Source of the DNA: Polytrichum commune
Taxonomy: Eukaryota; Streptophyta; Polytrichopsida; Polytrichales; Polytrichaceae
DNA: 64,000 bases
Direction of reading: 5' to 3'
Assembly: GCA_950295325.1 (NCBI GenBank)
Contig: OX485805.1
Location: 45,658,758-45,722,757 of the forward strand
Both the position numbers and the translations under genes were made by a program. This document shows positions 23,941 to 36,070 of the stretch, one piece after another. Below the pieces are notes generated by a model, which worked only from the letters and a program-made list of their open reading frames with translations, had not been told where the DNA came from and ran no database searches. Every line of letters starts with the position of its first letter. The stretch's first letter is position 1.

Positions 23941-24910
23941 TGTCACGCACCTCTCCATGAGGAGTGCCCGAAACACCATGGGCACAAGGGGAACCCCGGA
24001 GTGACACCCGGGACTTGTGGCGCCGTTGGTGAGAGGGCCCAAGTGATCCTAGTGTGGGCGAGGGCCCTGGGCGTTGGGAACGCCTCCCACCCACGGAGAC
24101 TAGGAGGCATGAGGGTTAGGCCATTAGCTATGCGTAGCTTATGCCGTGTAGATTCCATAATGCTCAAGAACACCTCAATCGGAGGTGTGAGCTAGGAGTT
24201 ATGAGAATTTGAGTGGGGCATTGTCCCGGGACAGCGCCCTGGTACAGCAGTGCCTTGGAGTGATTCCCGGGACTGCCAAGATTTGAACAGGCATAACTTC
24301 CTGAATACTTGCCCTAATGGGGCAAGTGAGGAGTCCATCGGCATCTAAATGAAGCCTAGATGAAGATGGAGTGGTTGCTTGTTAGTATCAAACATCATAC
24401 AAGGAAGTTATGATGATCTGAAGCTGCTGGGGGCTTCTAGGCCCAGCGGCTAAGGGGAAATGTCTACTTGGCCCCAACTCTTGGTAGAGAGACAAAAGGT
24501 CTCTGACGGTGGGGTAGGGGCCCCGCGTAGAGTGCTAGAGGCTTATATGGGTGAGGTGGTGTGGCCTCACCCACCCGAGGCCGAACGGCACGGCCTTCAT
24601 GGGCTTTGGCCAATTGTGAGGCCATAGTTGCTTAATATGCTTCAGGTTGTTGTAGTGTTGCTCCGGCAATGCGATGATTAACATAAAATTGGACTTCCAT
24701 GGATGGAAGTCCACATCTAAGGATTGATTACCGATTAAGGGGTGAGTCCTGAAAGCAAAGTAGGAGGGTTGGTTTCCCTTCTATGAACTATAAGGTCCGG
24801 GGTAGGAGGAGCTAACCATTAGCATGGCGGAATGCAAATGGTTAGCGCTCGTAACCTTGCTAGAAATGAAAATTAGCAAGATTGTTAAGGGGCTAGCAAG
24901 GGTTGCGACA
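23941..24910 (+). mobile_element. LTR of a truncated Gypsy element
   Basis: Starts TGTCACGCACC and ends GGGTTGCGACA, the TG...CA pattern with extended complementarity (TGTCRC). It is followed after 2 bp by a tRNA-Met type primer site (24913-24924), which fixes its right edge. It is GC-richer than its surroundings. No second copy of this LTR is seen in the window, so the element is truncated at its 3' end. Confidence 0.75.
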
Positions 24911-24912
24911 CG

Positions 24913-24924
24913 TGGTATCAAAGC
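24913..24924 (+). other. Primer binding site, initiator tRNA-Met type
   Basis: TGGTATCAAAGC lies 2 bp after the LTR end. The usual plant site is TGGTATCAGAGC (established), so one base differs. Confidence 0.8.
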
Positions 24925-27478
24925 AGGGTTCCAATATTTGAGCTAGCACTTTCAGGGAGACATGGCTATCAAAAATGCGGGTTATGATGGTGAGCCCGGG
25001 GTTTCCTATAGGTTGTGAGGCTCAAATTGGAACAACCATCATGTGCAAATGGAGTTTGACCATACGATTGGTTCTAATGACAATGGTGGACATGAGGGTG
25101 GATTCGGTAAGGAAAATGGAGGAGTCCTATGAAAGGGCTCCCGTAAACTTCAAAAAGTATTTGTGGCCTAGAATACCGAGTGCACCCAAAACCTTGGAGG
25201 GCATTAATGTTGGATTGAAATTCCAATTCGAAATGCTTGGAAGGTAGTGATGTTGGAATGAATTTGGTGGAAATGAGGCATCCGGGCCTCTTAAGGCATA
25301 TATGCGCAAATTTCACACCCAAATGAATTGTACATCTTAGATGAACGAGCTTTCTAAAAAATGCATCGTTTTAGGTGGATTTCAAAAACGGGTGATGAAT
25401 ACCATGTTCAAATTTCCAATGTTTATTGAGGTCATGGCGGGGATCATCAATATTGCCAAGAGCATTAAAGCGATGACCCCGAGAAAAAAAAATTGGTGGT
25501 GCCTTACAACAATGGGCATTGAGGGGAGATAGGGACCAAGCCAAATCATAGTATTGCCGCGGACCGAATGTTAGATGATGGATTTGTGGCCAAGGCGAGT
25601 AGCCTTAAGCCAAGGCCAAGTTTTTTTTGTACATCATGGCCCGAACCAATGAATAGCGTTAAGCCGAGGCCAAGTATTTTGTATCTTGAGGATCAAATGA
25701 ATGGGAGAAATGTCTCATGGGTTGACAAATTCGCAAGGCATTCATTCATGAGCCCAAAGCTCACAAGGGAGTTGGAGCTTGCCAACCGGTAGAGCGGGCA
25801 AGCCCACCAAGGTGCGGTTGGAAAGGGCGAACCGCATGAGACAAAGGAGGCGGCGATGCATGTAACCTTTCAATGTGGGACATTGGATTTTTGTCAAGAT
25901 TTTATACTATGTGAAATAAATGAGGTGCATGTCATTGTAAAGGCCACCTTCTTTGAAACTCACATAATAGATGTGAGGCGCAAGCCGGTGAGCTTGCGGT
26001 GCATTTGTGATGTGTCATGATGACAAAGAATTGAACTACAAATTGACACGGACTCCTATGGTAGGAGGAACCAAGTCGAATTTGGTCTTAATGGACCAAA
26101 TGAATAAATAAGAAAAAAATAAAAATCATGGTTGTGGTTCAATTGGAGTAACTCCAAGGAACTCGTGGGGAGGCTAGGAAAGATGGGCCTCCCCCAAACC
26201 ACATTTGTGGGATGTTGGTGAGATATAAGGATGTATTCACCAATGTGTTGTTCAAAATATTACCGCCAAGGAGTGGAAAGCAACTTTGCTCAACGAGAGA
26301 TTGAGTTCTTGAGGTATGTAGTGACAAATGAAGTTGGTGGACGAACATGAAGAATGTCAAGACAATCCAAGAGGTCAATTGGCCCTTGACTCAAAAAGAC
26401 TTAGGTCATTGGATGGCCTAGCCAACAACTACCACCACTTCATTCGAGATTTTTCTAAGGTTGCTAGGACCCTATTCAACTTGTTGAAAAATGGCTATCC
26501 CAAGGGAGGGATGAGCCTTGTCACCAAGCCTTTGGGGAGCTCAAAAGCAAGTTCTTTTCACAAGATGTGGTCAAGTTCCCGGGTTTTCAAAAGCATTTTG
26601 AGATGCATATGGAGGCGAGGGACTTCATCATTGGCAGATGTTGATGCAAGATGCATGACCATTGCATCTAAGAGTATTAAACTCGATGGTTGTCAAACCT
26701 TGTCCGGCTTGTGAAAGAAATGGCTATCCTAGGAGTGGGATGAGCCTTGCCACCAAGCCTTTGGGGAGCCTAAGAGCAAGTTGTCTTCATCGCATGTGCT
26801 CAAGTTTGCGGAGTTTGCTAAACTTTTTGAGGTGTATACGGGGGCAAGTGACTTTACCATTGGTGGATTGTTGATGCAAGATGGATGGCCATTACATATG
26901 AGAGCATGAAGCTCCATGGTTGTCCGACCTTGTGCGACTTGTGAAAGAAATGGCTATCCCAAGAGTGGGATGAGCCTTGTCACCAAGTCTTTGGGGAGAT
27001 TAAGACCAAGTTCTCTTCGCCGCCCGTGCTCAAGTTCGCGGAGTTTGACAAACCTTTTGAGGTGCATACATGGGTGAGTGACTTTGCCAATGACGGATTG
27101 TTGATGTAAGATGGATGGCCATTGCATATGGGAGCATGAAGCTCGATGATTATCAAAGAAGACAACCAACTCATAACAAAGAACTTCTTTGCCATAGTGC
27201 ATTGCTTGAAGGTGTGGCGACACTATTTGGGGTCGCACAAAACAAAGGTTACACGGACAATGTGTCCTAAAAGTATTTTGAGATACAAGCGCAAATGAAC
27301 GCCAAGTCATCGCGGTGGCATGATAGTTTGGCGCTTATGAAGGTGGATTTGATCCACAAACCGGACCTTGGCAATGTGGTGCCGGATGCGCTAAGTAGAC
27401 GGGAAGAGTTCCAAGCAATGAGAACCATCCAAACCTTATGGCTAATGCTTGCCGGTGAAGGAAACTTGTGATGCAAGA
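24925..27478 (+). pseudogene. Gypsy gag-pol remnant, RT deleted
   Basis: Multiple frames, many stops. 25860-26010 is a protease-side remnant (LCEINEVHVIVKATFFETH). 26195-26280 reads RYKDVFTNV. This is followed directly by sequence that normally lies after the reverse transcriptase fingers and palm: IQEVNWPLTQ, then LANNYHHFIRDFSKVARTLF. The bulk of RT, including the catalytic Asp pair, is therefore missing. The RNase H portion follows, with a 230-bp segment repeated three times (26489-27170), then HCLKVWRHYLGSHKTKV and DLIHKPDLGN..PDALSRR, the end of RNase H. No integrase or 3' LTR is seen. A dead, internally deleted copy. Confidence 0.75.
26489..27170 (+). repeat. Triplicated ~230-bp RNase H segment
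   Basis: Units start at 26489, 26718 and 26948, each with AAATGGCTATCC. They carry GATGAGCCTTGTCACCAAG, TTTGGGGAG and TTGATGCAAGATG in the same order. Each encodes the WDEAC..AFGELK...FEVHT...GGLLMQDG-like stretch of Gypsy RNase H in decayed form. Period is 229-230 bp. Confidence 0.9.
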
Positions 27479-27499
27479 TACGGGAGGGGTAAATTAAAG

Positions 27500-28960
27500 T
27501 ACACAGAATAGTGTATTTAGTGTCACCAATTCTATTTTGTTTTGCTCAATACTAATTGTAAGCCGCATGTGTAGTGTCACCAACACTAAATGTAAACTTA
27601 ACATTATTTGCCTTACCTTGTAAAAGCATTGGGCATTACAAGTTTACAATGGTGCAATTGTTGTCACTTACTAAGTGTTTTTTCATCCAAATTTCTATCA
27701 TCCATGACGGTATTTCACAACAAAAATAATAGGATGCAAAATATGCCAAAAGTAGATGAATTTAAAGTAAGTTAAGGTGACAATATTTGTGAATTTATTC
27801 ATAAGAAGTGTCATTAGAAAAGTTACCATAGTGATATAAAACATCATATTTAGTGTATTTACCTAAGACTAGGAATTTATGGAAAAGTCAAAGTTATATG
27901 AATCACGTGAGGCCTAATATGGAGTTGTTTTCAAAAAGTTCCACATTAAGAAGTGATGACATAACATTATTCAGCCATGTGGGTCAATTCCATGACCTTG
28001 GAATATATAAATTACATTCGATACCTCCAACAAGTTAAAAATGTTCGTATATTATTCATACATTCAAGCTAACACTTGGAAATTTGGGTAGAGTTGTACT
28101 CCTGGCATTATTCATAGTGATCATTATTCATACCGGCACTATTCACAAGCACGGGTAGATCACTCTAAGGCATTTTTGTGCACCACGTGGGGCTGGGCGT
28201 TTTTTGTTTTGGGGCTATTTACCTTCAAGGGCTGAATTAAAACCTCCCTATAATTACTTAAATTTCAAAAATGGCCCATTTGTTTGCACCCTTCCATTAC
28301 TTATATTTTCCAAGTCACTGCAATTTTTTGTACTCTATACTCCTTTTAAGTAATAAACGGGCGTGGGGAAGACGACCCCAACGACAGCGCGTTCCCTTTT
28401 CATCCATTTTTGGACAGACAGAAATCCCAATTATCATCCATCCCCGTGAGTCCTAAACCCATTTACATACCATACTAAACATACCTTCTAGGATCCTTAT
28501 CTTCAGCCCCTATATGAATTTTACAAAAAAATAATGGCCCACGTTTTATGTCCATCTAACTTATAATGAGATTGTCTACATTTAATGGCCCCTTCATTAT
28601 TTGGAATTCCTTTATAATTTTTATTTTAAATGATTTTAATCCTCTCTATATTATGCCGCACGTCGTTTTTAAAATGCACTAAGTGATCTACCCGTGTTCA
28701 CAAGAATTATTGTTCGTCTCGGTATTATTTAAAGATAATATTCACTATTCATAGCAACACTATCACTAAAAAAATGATGACACCATTCTCGATATCCACA
28801 TTATTCATATCAACACTATTCATTATTCAAATTGGCGTCAGTTTCCCCTATGTTCTAAGTTTCTTCCCATGAAGATAAGATAGTGGAGGCCCATGTCAAA
28901 TGCTAAATATAAAATGGAACACAACTATGTTGTTGAATAATGTTATGGGGCCTAGGTCTA
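27500..28960 (-). repeat. Dispersed repeat, copy B, with nested TIR element
   Basis: The first 300 bp are an inverted diverged copy of 23470-23705. The part from about 27940 to 28960 (without the nested element) is an inverted diverged copy of 32470-32780, sharing AACATTATTCAGC, CATGACCTTGGAA, GTGGAGGCCCATG and TGCTAAATATA. No ORF. The family is unidentified. Confidence 0.65.
28150..28696 (-). mobile_element. TIR element (CACGGGTAGATCACT family), 547 bp
   Basis: The ends CACGGGTAGATCACT and AGTGATCTACCCGTG are perfect 15-bp inverted repeats. The target duplication TTCACAAG is exact (28142-28149, 28697-28704). The body is the reverse of 13204-13701, with an extra segment near 28345-28400 containing GACGACCCCAACGACAGCGC. 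Subterminal sites are CCACGTGG and GCACGTCG. Confidence 0.93.
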
Positions 28961-30187
28961 GAAAGAGGGTCCTTGGAAAGCCCCGGTGGACCTTCCCAAG
29001 CCGACTTCTTGCCCTTCCCATTTCAAGTTTGTTTGACCCAAAATGCTCACAAAGACCCTTTATTTTTTTACCTCCGAATGCAATTTCATGGAAGAGTGCA
29101 TGGGAGTACAAATAAAGTCATCATAGTTTCAAAAAAAAAATGTGCAAAAAATTTAATGTAAATTGCTTATGATTAAATATTGGATAAAATGTATCATTAT
29201 AAGGGTTGGTTCACATGGGGTCCCAAGTCCCAACATGGAGGCAAACTGCCAACTCTTGAGCCTAAACAAACCATCAAAATATGGTTATTTAACATTAAAG
29301 TTGAATCTTGATTATTTTACCCAAAATAATCATATGACTTGTGTTGAGCATTGAGTGTAGCTTTTGCTCAACCCAATTTTCAACATAAGTCTTGAGCCAA
29401 GCCTCCAACGAGTATTGTCATGTGGGCAGCCATGTCATAATCGGAACCCGTGTGAAGTGATAAGTCCCAACTTCCATGCTCTCAATGATTGAGATTGCAT
29501 GGATTGATCTCAAGTGACTTGGGACTTAGAACTTAGGACCTTGTGTGAACTGGCCCTAAGTGATTATCACTCTTAACAACAAACATCCCAAAAATCCTTG
29601 TGTAATTGGTTGTCTCTATTCATTGGTTCTACAAAACCATTGAATAAAATTGATAATTTCAATTAGTTAAGAAGAAGAAAACTCCCAAATCCAATGAGAG
29701 AGAGAGAGATTGCAAAATTTTCTCCATATTTGAATCAAATTGAATGAAGTGTTCATGATTTACAAGAAGTTCACATTACAGCACAATTGTATGAAACTTG
29801 AGACGTGGACCTTGATAAGCATTGTCCATGTCACAATCAACTCACAAACGCTTTGAATAAGTGTTTTTTTTCTTATGAAGTACATTTTTTTTCCATGTCA
29901 TCTGTAAAAACTCAAATTTCCCCCCTCCCCTTTCAGCACGTCACACGTAGATCTACATGTACTCATCACACTTACAAAATTTCAACCCAAATATGTGCTT
30001 CATTTTGAAGAATCTATATTAGTCCCACAAATGAAAATGCTCACATGTAGTTTCATCAAGTTATTTGAGGACACAACCCTATTGTCACAACTCTCTCTTT
30101 ACAAGATATAATAAACATAACGGAGTCACACAAGACACAAGGACGAGATTATGGGCTCTCAAACTTAATGTATCAGAAATAACAATA
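28961..30187. other. No gene seen
   Basis: AT-rich, with a short GA microsatellite near 29695-29710. Short open frames only, none with recognisable content. Confidence 0.5.
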
Positions 30188-30471
30188 CTCCCTCCGTTCC
30201 AAAATGATTGTCCTACCTCCCGGAATTTTCTGTCCAAAAATGATTGTCCAGTTTATCTACCTAGATAGAAATTTGATGCTCAAAGTCAAATATTTTTGTG
30301 CCAAGCTTTCATCATCAAGAAGTCTTCCGACATCGCAACTTTGGGTGGCGTTTCAAAATAATCGTTCTTTTTTATTTTAAGAGTCATACTTATAACTACT
30401 CAGTCAATGATCAACGGGCCTTAATCTCACCAAAGTTAGAAATACATACAATCATTTTGGGATGGAGGGGG
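30188..30471. mobile_element. Stowaway-like (Tc1/mariner) MITE
   Basis: The ends CTCCCTCCGTTCCAAAATGA and (complement) CCCCCTCCATCCCAAAATGA are flanked by TA on both sides (30186-30187, 30472-30473). The 284-bp size, the CTCCCTCCGT terminus and the TA target are the hallmarks of plant Stowaway elements (established). The terminal 24 bp pair with three mismatches. Confidence 0.93.
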
Positions 30472-30473
30472 TA

Positions 30474-31213
30474 TCTTGTTTGTCATAACTCAAACCACGT
30501 GACCATAGAATGAGAGATATTCATTTTCATGAACAATGTAAGATTATAAAGGGTGAGTTGGTCACAAACCCTAACCTTACAACCTTCAATTTACAGCAAA
30601 TGAGCCTTGGGTAAAGTTGTTACGTGATGGGGTTAACCACTAAGCATCTAAGAGACTCCATTTGAACCTCAACATGCACAAAAACGTTCATTTGAATTAC
30701 ATGCTTGTAATTTGAGCTAGTTGTGTCAATTTGACCCTATATAAAATTAACTCATTCATAAAACTCAATCTTTCAAATCGGTTGCATACCTTGATGTACT
30801 TGAAGGTTTAGAATTATAGACATGAGCTAGGTGCCCTTGGATTATGTTGCATACACTTTCTTAGTGTATTGATCATCAATGTCATGTATTATTGTTAGTG
30901 TTTGATTACACCATTTAGAAAAAGACAATGTAGTAAAAGAAATTTCAAGCCCATAAAGTGCACAAAAAAATTTAGTTTTAAGACTTGGTCAGGATTTGTA
31001 GAAATGTGTACATTAAGAAGGTTAGGCATAGGGCCCCTTCTTGACCTCTAATGGTTCACATGCCAATGATTTGTTATGTCAATGTAAACTTATCTTTTAG
31101 GAAGGTGAAAACGTAGCAAACCATTTTGTAACCTAAAGATAATTACTTTCAAAGAATATTTGACTCTTGGAATAACATCAACTACCCCTAAGTCAGTCTA
31201 GTGAAGTTAAATT
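30474..31213. other. No gene seen
   Basis: AT-rich spacer between two small transposons, without supported features. Confidence 0.5.
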
Positions 31214-31709
31214 CCCAGGGTGTGCACTATTCATTAAAACCAAGCATCACGTGCGTGCATGCCCCTTATTAAAATACCCCTGTATACATTTTATTTTTGC
31301 TAAAATCAAGCAATATACTTACAAATCTCATTGCTTCAAAATACATTTCCATACATACACAAGGGTCCAAAAACAAATACAGAAATTGTATATAACATGT
31401 GTACAAATGTTTGGAAATGCAAAAATATGGCCCTATTATATGTATACTATCAAATCATGGATTTTTAGTTATAAAGTCGTTACTTAGTGGATGAAAAAAC
31501 ACATGATTCTTGGTCCAGGTCTAACTTGAACGCGTAAACGCGTAAATGCGTACTTTACATATATTTTTCTATAGCCTCATGTATATCTACTTCTTGCTTA
31601 ATAGCAATATGTCTCTTGTACGTACATTTTGTACATGCTTGTTTTAAATAATACCCCTTTTGTGCACCCACGTGTATAAATACAGTACTTGAACAGTGCA
31701 CTCCCTGGG
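31214..31709. mobile_element. TIR element (CCCAGGG variant), 496 bp
   Basis: The ends CCCAGGGTGTGCACT and AGTGCACTCCCTGGG pair with one mismatch in 15. The target duplication GTTAAATT is exact (31206-31213, 31710-31717). CATCACGTGCGTGC and CACCCACGTGTATAAAT lie just inside the ends. It clearly belongs with the CTCGGGG elements because the GTGCACT block and CACGTG core are shared. Confidence 0.92.
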
Positions 31710-31835
31710 GTTAAATTATAAATGAATTGACCCTCAACCTATAGGAGGCTTGTTTATGATATAATCCGTTCATCCATGATGAATAGGTTTATATTCACAC
31801 CAAATCTACAAATGGAGAGCTACTACTGCTAGTTA

Positions 31836-33093
31836 CAGATGGACCGGTTGAGTTTGAGATATGACCAGTCCAAGTTCAAAAATTTAAGGAAATCAACAAT
31901 CATCTATAGAATTTATACCTAAATTACTAAAGGAGACCCAAAAGATATCAACATGTAACCAATTGGACTTGGATACACTTGGACCTAGCAACCGATTGAG
32001 CCCAAAGCCTCCCCGAGCAACGCACCCAATGTACTACGCTAATTAGGGTCATTATTGTGACTAACACTAATTTAATAACATCTATATTTCTTACTTTTAC
32101 TAGGGAAGAAACTATAATATTGGACCAAAATTATTAGAGAGAATGAAGTACTGCATTCAATAGGTAAGAAGACAGACTCACACAACTTCACGTGTCTCCA
32201 TGTGTTAGAAAGTGAAATTAACTTTATCTCAGCAATTTGGAACCGCATGTCAATACAATAAGTCACTCTATTATCACACTAAGTATCTTATTTGAACACA
32301 CGAGTGTGTCCGAGCAGGTTATAACTTTGTTCATTCATCGATGTAAAATTTACAGCAAAAAAATTCCTATAGTTTGTTACTGTGATAGCGATTATTCCAA
32401 ATGGTGTGGAATGTCGATAAATTAGCATAGGGCAACCTAATTGAACATATCATAGGTACTTGTAGATGTTGGGCTAGTTCAAAACATTATTCAGCTGCAT
32501 GGTTGTGTTACATTCTATATATTTAGCATCTAGCATGGGCCTCCACCATCTTACATGTATGGAAAAAAACTTAGAAAATAATGCAGGGGTGAACAATGAT
32601 TCTTGTGAATAATGCCATGATTTCAACTCCACCCAAATTTTCAAGTGTCAACATGATGTATAATAAACAAATACTCTTATGTTTGTTCAAGGACTCCACA
32701 AAATATAACTCCCATGTTCCAAGGTCATGAAACCGACCCACATGGCTGAATGATGTTATGCTTTCTACCAAAACCTCTTTTTTTTCTCTATTGTGTCCAA
32801 AAACCAAGTAGTTACGGCTTGGTACCTTCTCATGAACCAGCACAAGCGGTGGCTTTTTATGATTCCTGTCCAAGCTAAGTTACATGTAATTGCGGCGCAA
32901 TGTCCTGGAGATTCTTGGGCATAGTCATCCTAGTCTTTTCAGGTCCAACCTGTTACATGTTGACATCTGTCGGGTTTTCTTTATTAATTTGAGGTATATT
33001 CTATAGATTCCTCTAAAAAGATCGGTAACCTTCGTGAAGACGTGAACTTCAACCACTTTATTTCTCCAAAGTTATCCGGGTCATCTGTAACTT
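31836..33093. repeat. Diverged inverted repeat related to 6016-6543
   Basis: 31836-32015 opens GTTACAGATGGACCGGTTGA and 32895-33093 ends CATCTGTAAC. They are inverted copies of the family seen at 6016-6543, but here the GTTACAG ends face outward rather than inward. About 880 bp between them includes an inverted copy (32470-32780) of the repeat at 27940-28960. Confidence 0.6.
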
Positions 33094-33103
33094 GTGGTCG
33101 GTA

Positions 33104-35227
33104 CTAGCCATTCATTTTTTGCGGCTGTCTGTTTTCAATGTATCGTGTGGAATTGGCATCATTCGGAGCTTCCTCAACAAGCCTGAAAAAGAGTTGAATA
33201 CCAAAGCACGTATGCATGATCACAATAGTTGACACAAAACATAATTTATGATGAATTGACTGACAACTTTTGGATTGCATCAACAAATCTTGTCCGCGCT
33301 CTATAGAAGTGGTGACATTCTTGTGTTTTTGGAGCGGTACTGATACCATGGACGTTCTGCAGTTTGGGAGTATTGGACCATTGCACAACTGAGACTACAC
33401 TATATGTTTCTATACACTCCGATCCACAGATAGATAGGAACTCCGGTCCCTTTTTAGCAAGGGGCTGGCGTGAATAAAGTGTCCGTTCGTAATGTCAATG
33501 ACCCGATGCCCACCGGACAAGGGGACATTGGGACAATATATTCATAGTATAAAACATTACAATTTACGAAAAATCTCATTGGGTTCCAATGGTGTCCGCC
33601 ATCTTCACATCTATGGTGACACAAAACTGCCATCCTTCCTGCTTTATCCCATCTTTCTTGGAAGGCAACTCTTGCTCTAGTTTGTTGTTCCTTCCCCACT
33701 ATTTGTCAGGCATATCTAAACAGAGTGTTGCTCCATGAAGGAGGTGGCCTTGCGACTACATCCATTACATAAACCCAGGAATTGTTTTGTGCAGACATCC
33801 ACTCGGTGTAATCTGGATCTATACTTATAAAGTGCAACTTATGCAGCCCACCCTCACAGCCACACTCACATGTCCCAATGTATGTAGCATGCAACAGGGG
33901 GTCGTTCCTATGCGGTTGTCGAACCCCACTGGTTGCGTGCATGTTTGGCACATGTAGGGCGATCGCATTGGCGTAAATGGTGTACAACCTGGCGTTGCAA
34001 TCTTGCGCTCTCTTCCATGGTGATTGCCAACGATTCGGGTTGCACCACCACCCGTTTGCCGGCTCCCTGCAGAGGGACCAAAAATTTGGAAGAGACACTG
34101 GTATCCAACCAATACATTTCCCCTTGCGTCTCGCAAAATTGGAACTTGATTATGTCAGATCACTATTATTGCGCTCGCCTGCCTTTGTTCCATATCCATG
34201 TAGTCCTCTCGCTACAGGGTGGAATTGTTGCTTCCACAGATTCCTACTTAGTCTCCCACTTGGCGTGCGGTCTGCTTGCCGCATCATCTCCTACACCAAC
34301 CATTATCAGTCCGCCCACATGTTCTACAATGTGGAGTTATTGCATTGTTGCTTCACACTTGTTGTAACCTGCATCCTCATTGGGATCATCTCTGTTGTGC
34401 ATCATATGCACTCTGCCACTCTAAACGAAAAAAAAACTCTGCAAACATTGTGGGCTCCCACATCTGTCAAAATGTGCTCCTATACAATTCCACAATTGTC
34501 TTTTATAAATTTCTTCACAATCCTGCATCTAGATTATTACAACTATGAGATCTGAATTAGGCCTGCCTCTTGCACTCTGCACACATATGCGGCGCCTCCA
34601 TAGGACCATGTTGGCAGCGGTCAAGCCTCCTTCTCCTTCTCTGCCAAATATTGTGTGGCCCACATGACGGTGGTGTTGTTGGGTGCGGGAGGAACAACAT
34701 AGTGATCCAAGTACTTCCAGCCTCCATTACCTTCCGGGAACAATAACTCGCCGTTTTTTTTGTACAACTTTGTCACCTTCACCATATGCCGCCCCTCCTC
34801 ATATAATTCCATCAACAAACTCCGGTCGGTGCTGTCCTCTTTGTTCTGCGGGGGTGGCGCGTTTCCGGCAATTCCTTCCGCCACATGTCTTGTTCCATTC
34901 CTTGGATGAAGCACCCAACACTGTGCTCCGGCCTAAACAAACTCTTGAATCCACCGGAGTCAAGCAAATTATTTTCCACAATTGAAATCCCAATCTTTTT
35001 CCCGGTCCATCAACATGCACAAAAATGGAAAATATTGATGAAGGGTTGTCAAGTGTAATGTTTGGAACTCTTGCCGACGATTGATATTGGGGCTGAACTG
35101 CCGGTGGCCGCTTCACACGTCTTGTGCCGCGACTAGCTCCCCTGCCCCCACCTTTGGTTGTCACTCCTCTGTCGTTGGTTGCTAGAGTCACCCCCCCCCC
35201 CGCCACACATTGCGTCGGGAGCATCAA
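33104..35227 (-). pseudogene. Decayed coding region, unknown family
   Basis: Protein-like minus-strand blocks in several frames. 34621-34914 has LLMELYEEGRHMVKVTKLY, GGWKYLDHYVVPPAPNNTT and ATQYLAEKEKEA. 33706-34098 has RLYTIYANAIALHVPNMHA, TYIGTCECGCEGGLHKLHF and DPDYTEWMSAQNNSWVYVMD. 33454-33699 has TRARVAFQERWDKAGRMAV. The blocks are collinear but separated by stops and frame changes. Basic, Gly/Arg-rich sequence precedes them (34799-35227). The pieces look like one gene, probably from a mobile element; I do not recognise it. Confidence 0.4.
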
Positions 35228-35335
35228 GCTTCTTGGGGGTCAAATTCTGGTTGAAATTCATGTGCCCGGCCAATTCAGTTTCCACGGTTGTGCACCTAAT
35301 TTGCAGCATACTCTATGTAGTTCCCATGTGCTCTC

Positions 35336-35989
35336 TGTTAAGGTAGAATTTAGCACTGTGTTTTAAGTTGTCAAAAATTGACTAGTTGGTCACAAATTGT
35401 CAAAAGGGCCAAAAATGCTAGTTTACTAGTTGACGTCAAATTTGCCCTTGATGCAATAAATTGTTAGAACGTCCACTAGTTGGTTTTTAGTATTTTACTA
35501 CTGAATGGTCTATTCAATAGTAGTAAGTGTTTGGGGTTAGTAACTTAGGTGATCAGAAAATGACTTGTAGGTCCAAAGTTATTAAAATGGCATTGGGAGT
35601 CTTTTACTAGTTGATTGTTTTTTATGACCCCAGTGTGCCAGTTGGTCATGAACAGGACAGAGGGCATGAACGCATCAGGACAGCTAGTTGCAGTGTTTTG
35701 ACAGGGTGACAACCTACCAAGTTGATCCACCTAGTGGTAGTTGTTTTGAAGTATATAAGGATGGTCCTAGAGCCTTTTGGCTATCTTAGTACACATATGC
35801 GGAGAAGACTTAGACCCTTAGAGAAGATATGTGTGTTTGTGAGTTTTTAGATCTGGACGGGTGGCAATCTGGAAGTGTATTGCAATCCGAACAAAACCAC
35901 AGTCCTGGAAAAACAAGCAATAAAGTGTTGAAGGAGGGATTTGAAGAATAGATTCATTGTTGGTGTTCTACCTTTCTTGGAAGCTAACA
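35336..35989 (+). other. Possible solo LTR or promoter-like region
   Basis: Starts TGTTAAGGT and ends AAGCTAACA. Inside are TATATAAGG (about 35752) and, further on, AATAAAG (about 35920). This order (TG, TATA, polyadenylation signal, CA) is what an LTR would show. No target duplication, second copy or primer site is visible, so confidence is low. Confidence 0.3.
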
Positions 35990-36070
35990 TAGTCTTAGTG
36001 TTGACAAGACAAAGGGATTGAATGTGTTATCGAAAATGTACATCGGACAACTTGTGATGTAGTACCAAGG

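Noticed and set aside
33933-34555. Plus-strand ORFs of 144 and 192 codons
   Set aside because: The opposite strand has better protein-like content (ECGCEGGLHKLHF, DPDYTEWM), and these are Leu/Ser/Cys-rich shadows.
35336-36070. A second complete LTR retrotransposon next to the Gypsy element
   Set aside because: Only one LTR-like segment, no partner copy, primer site or target duplication.
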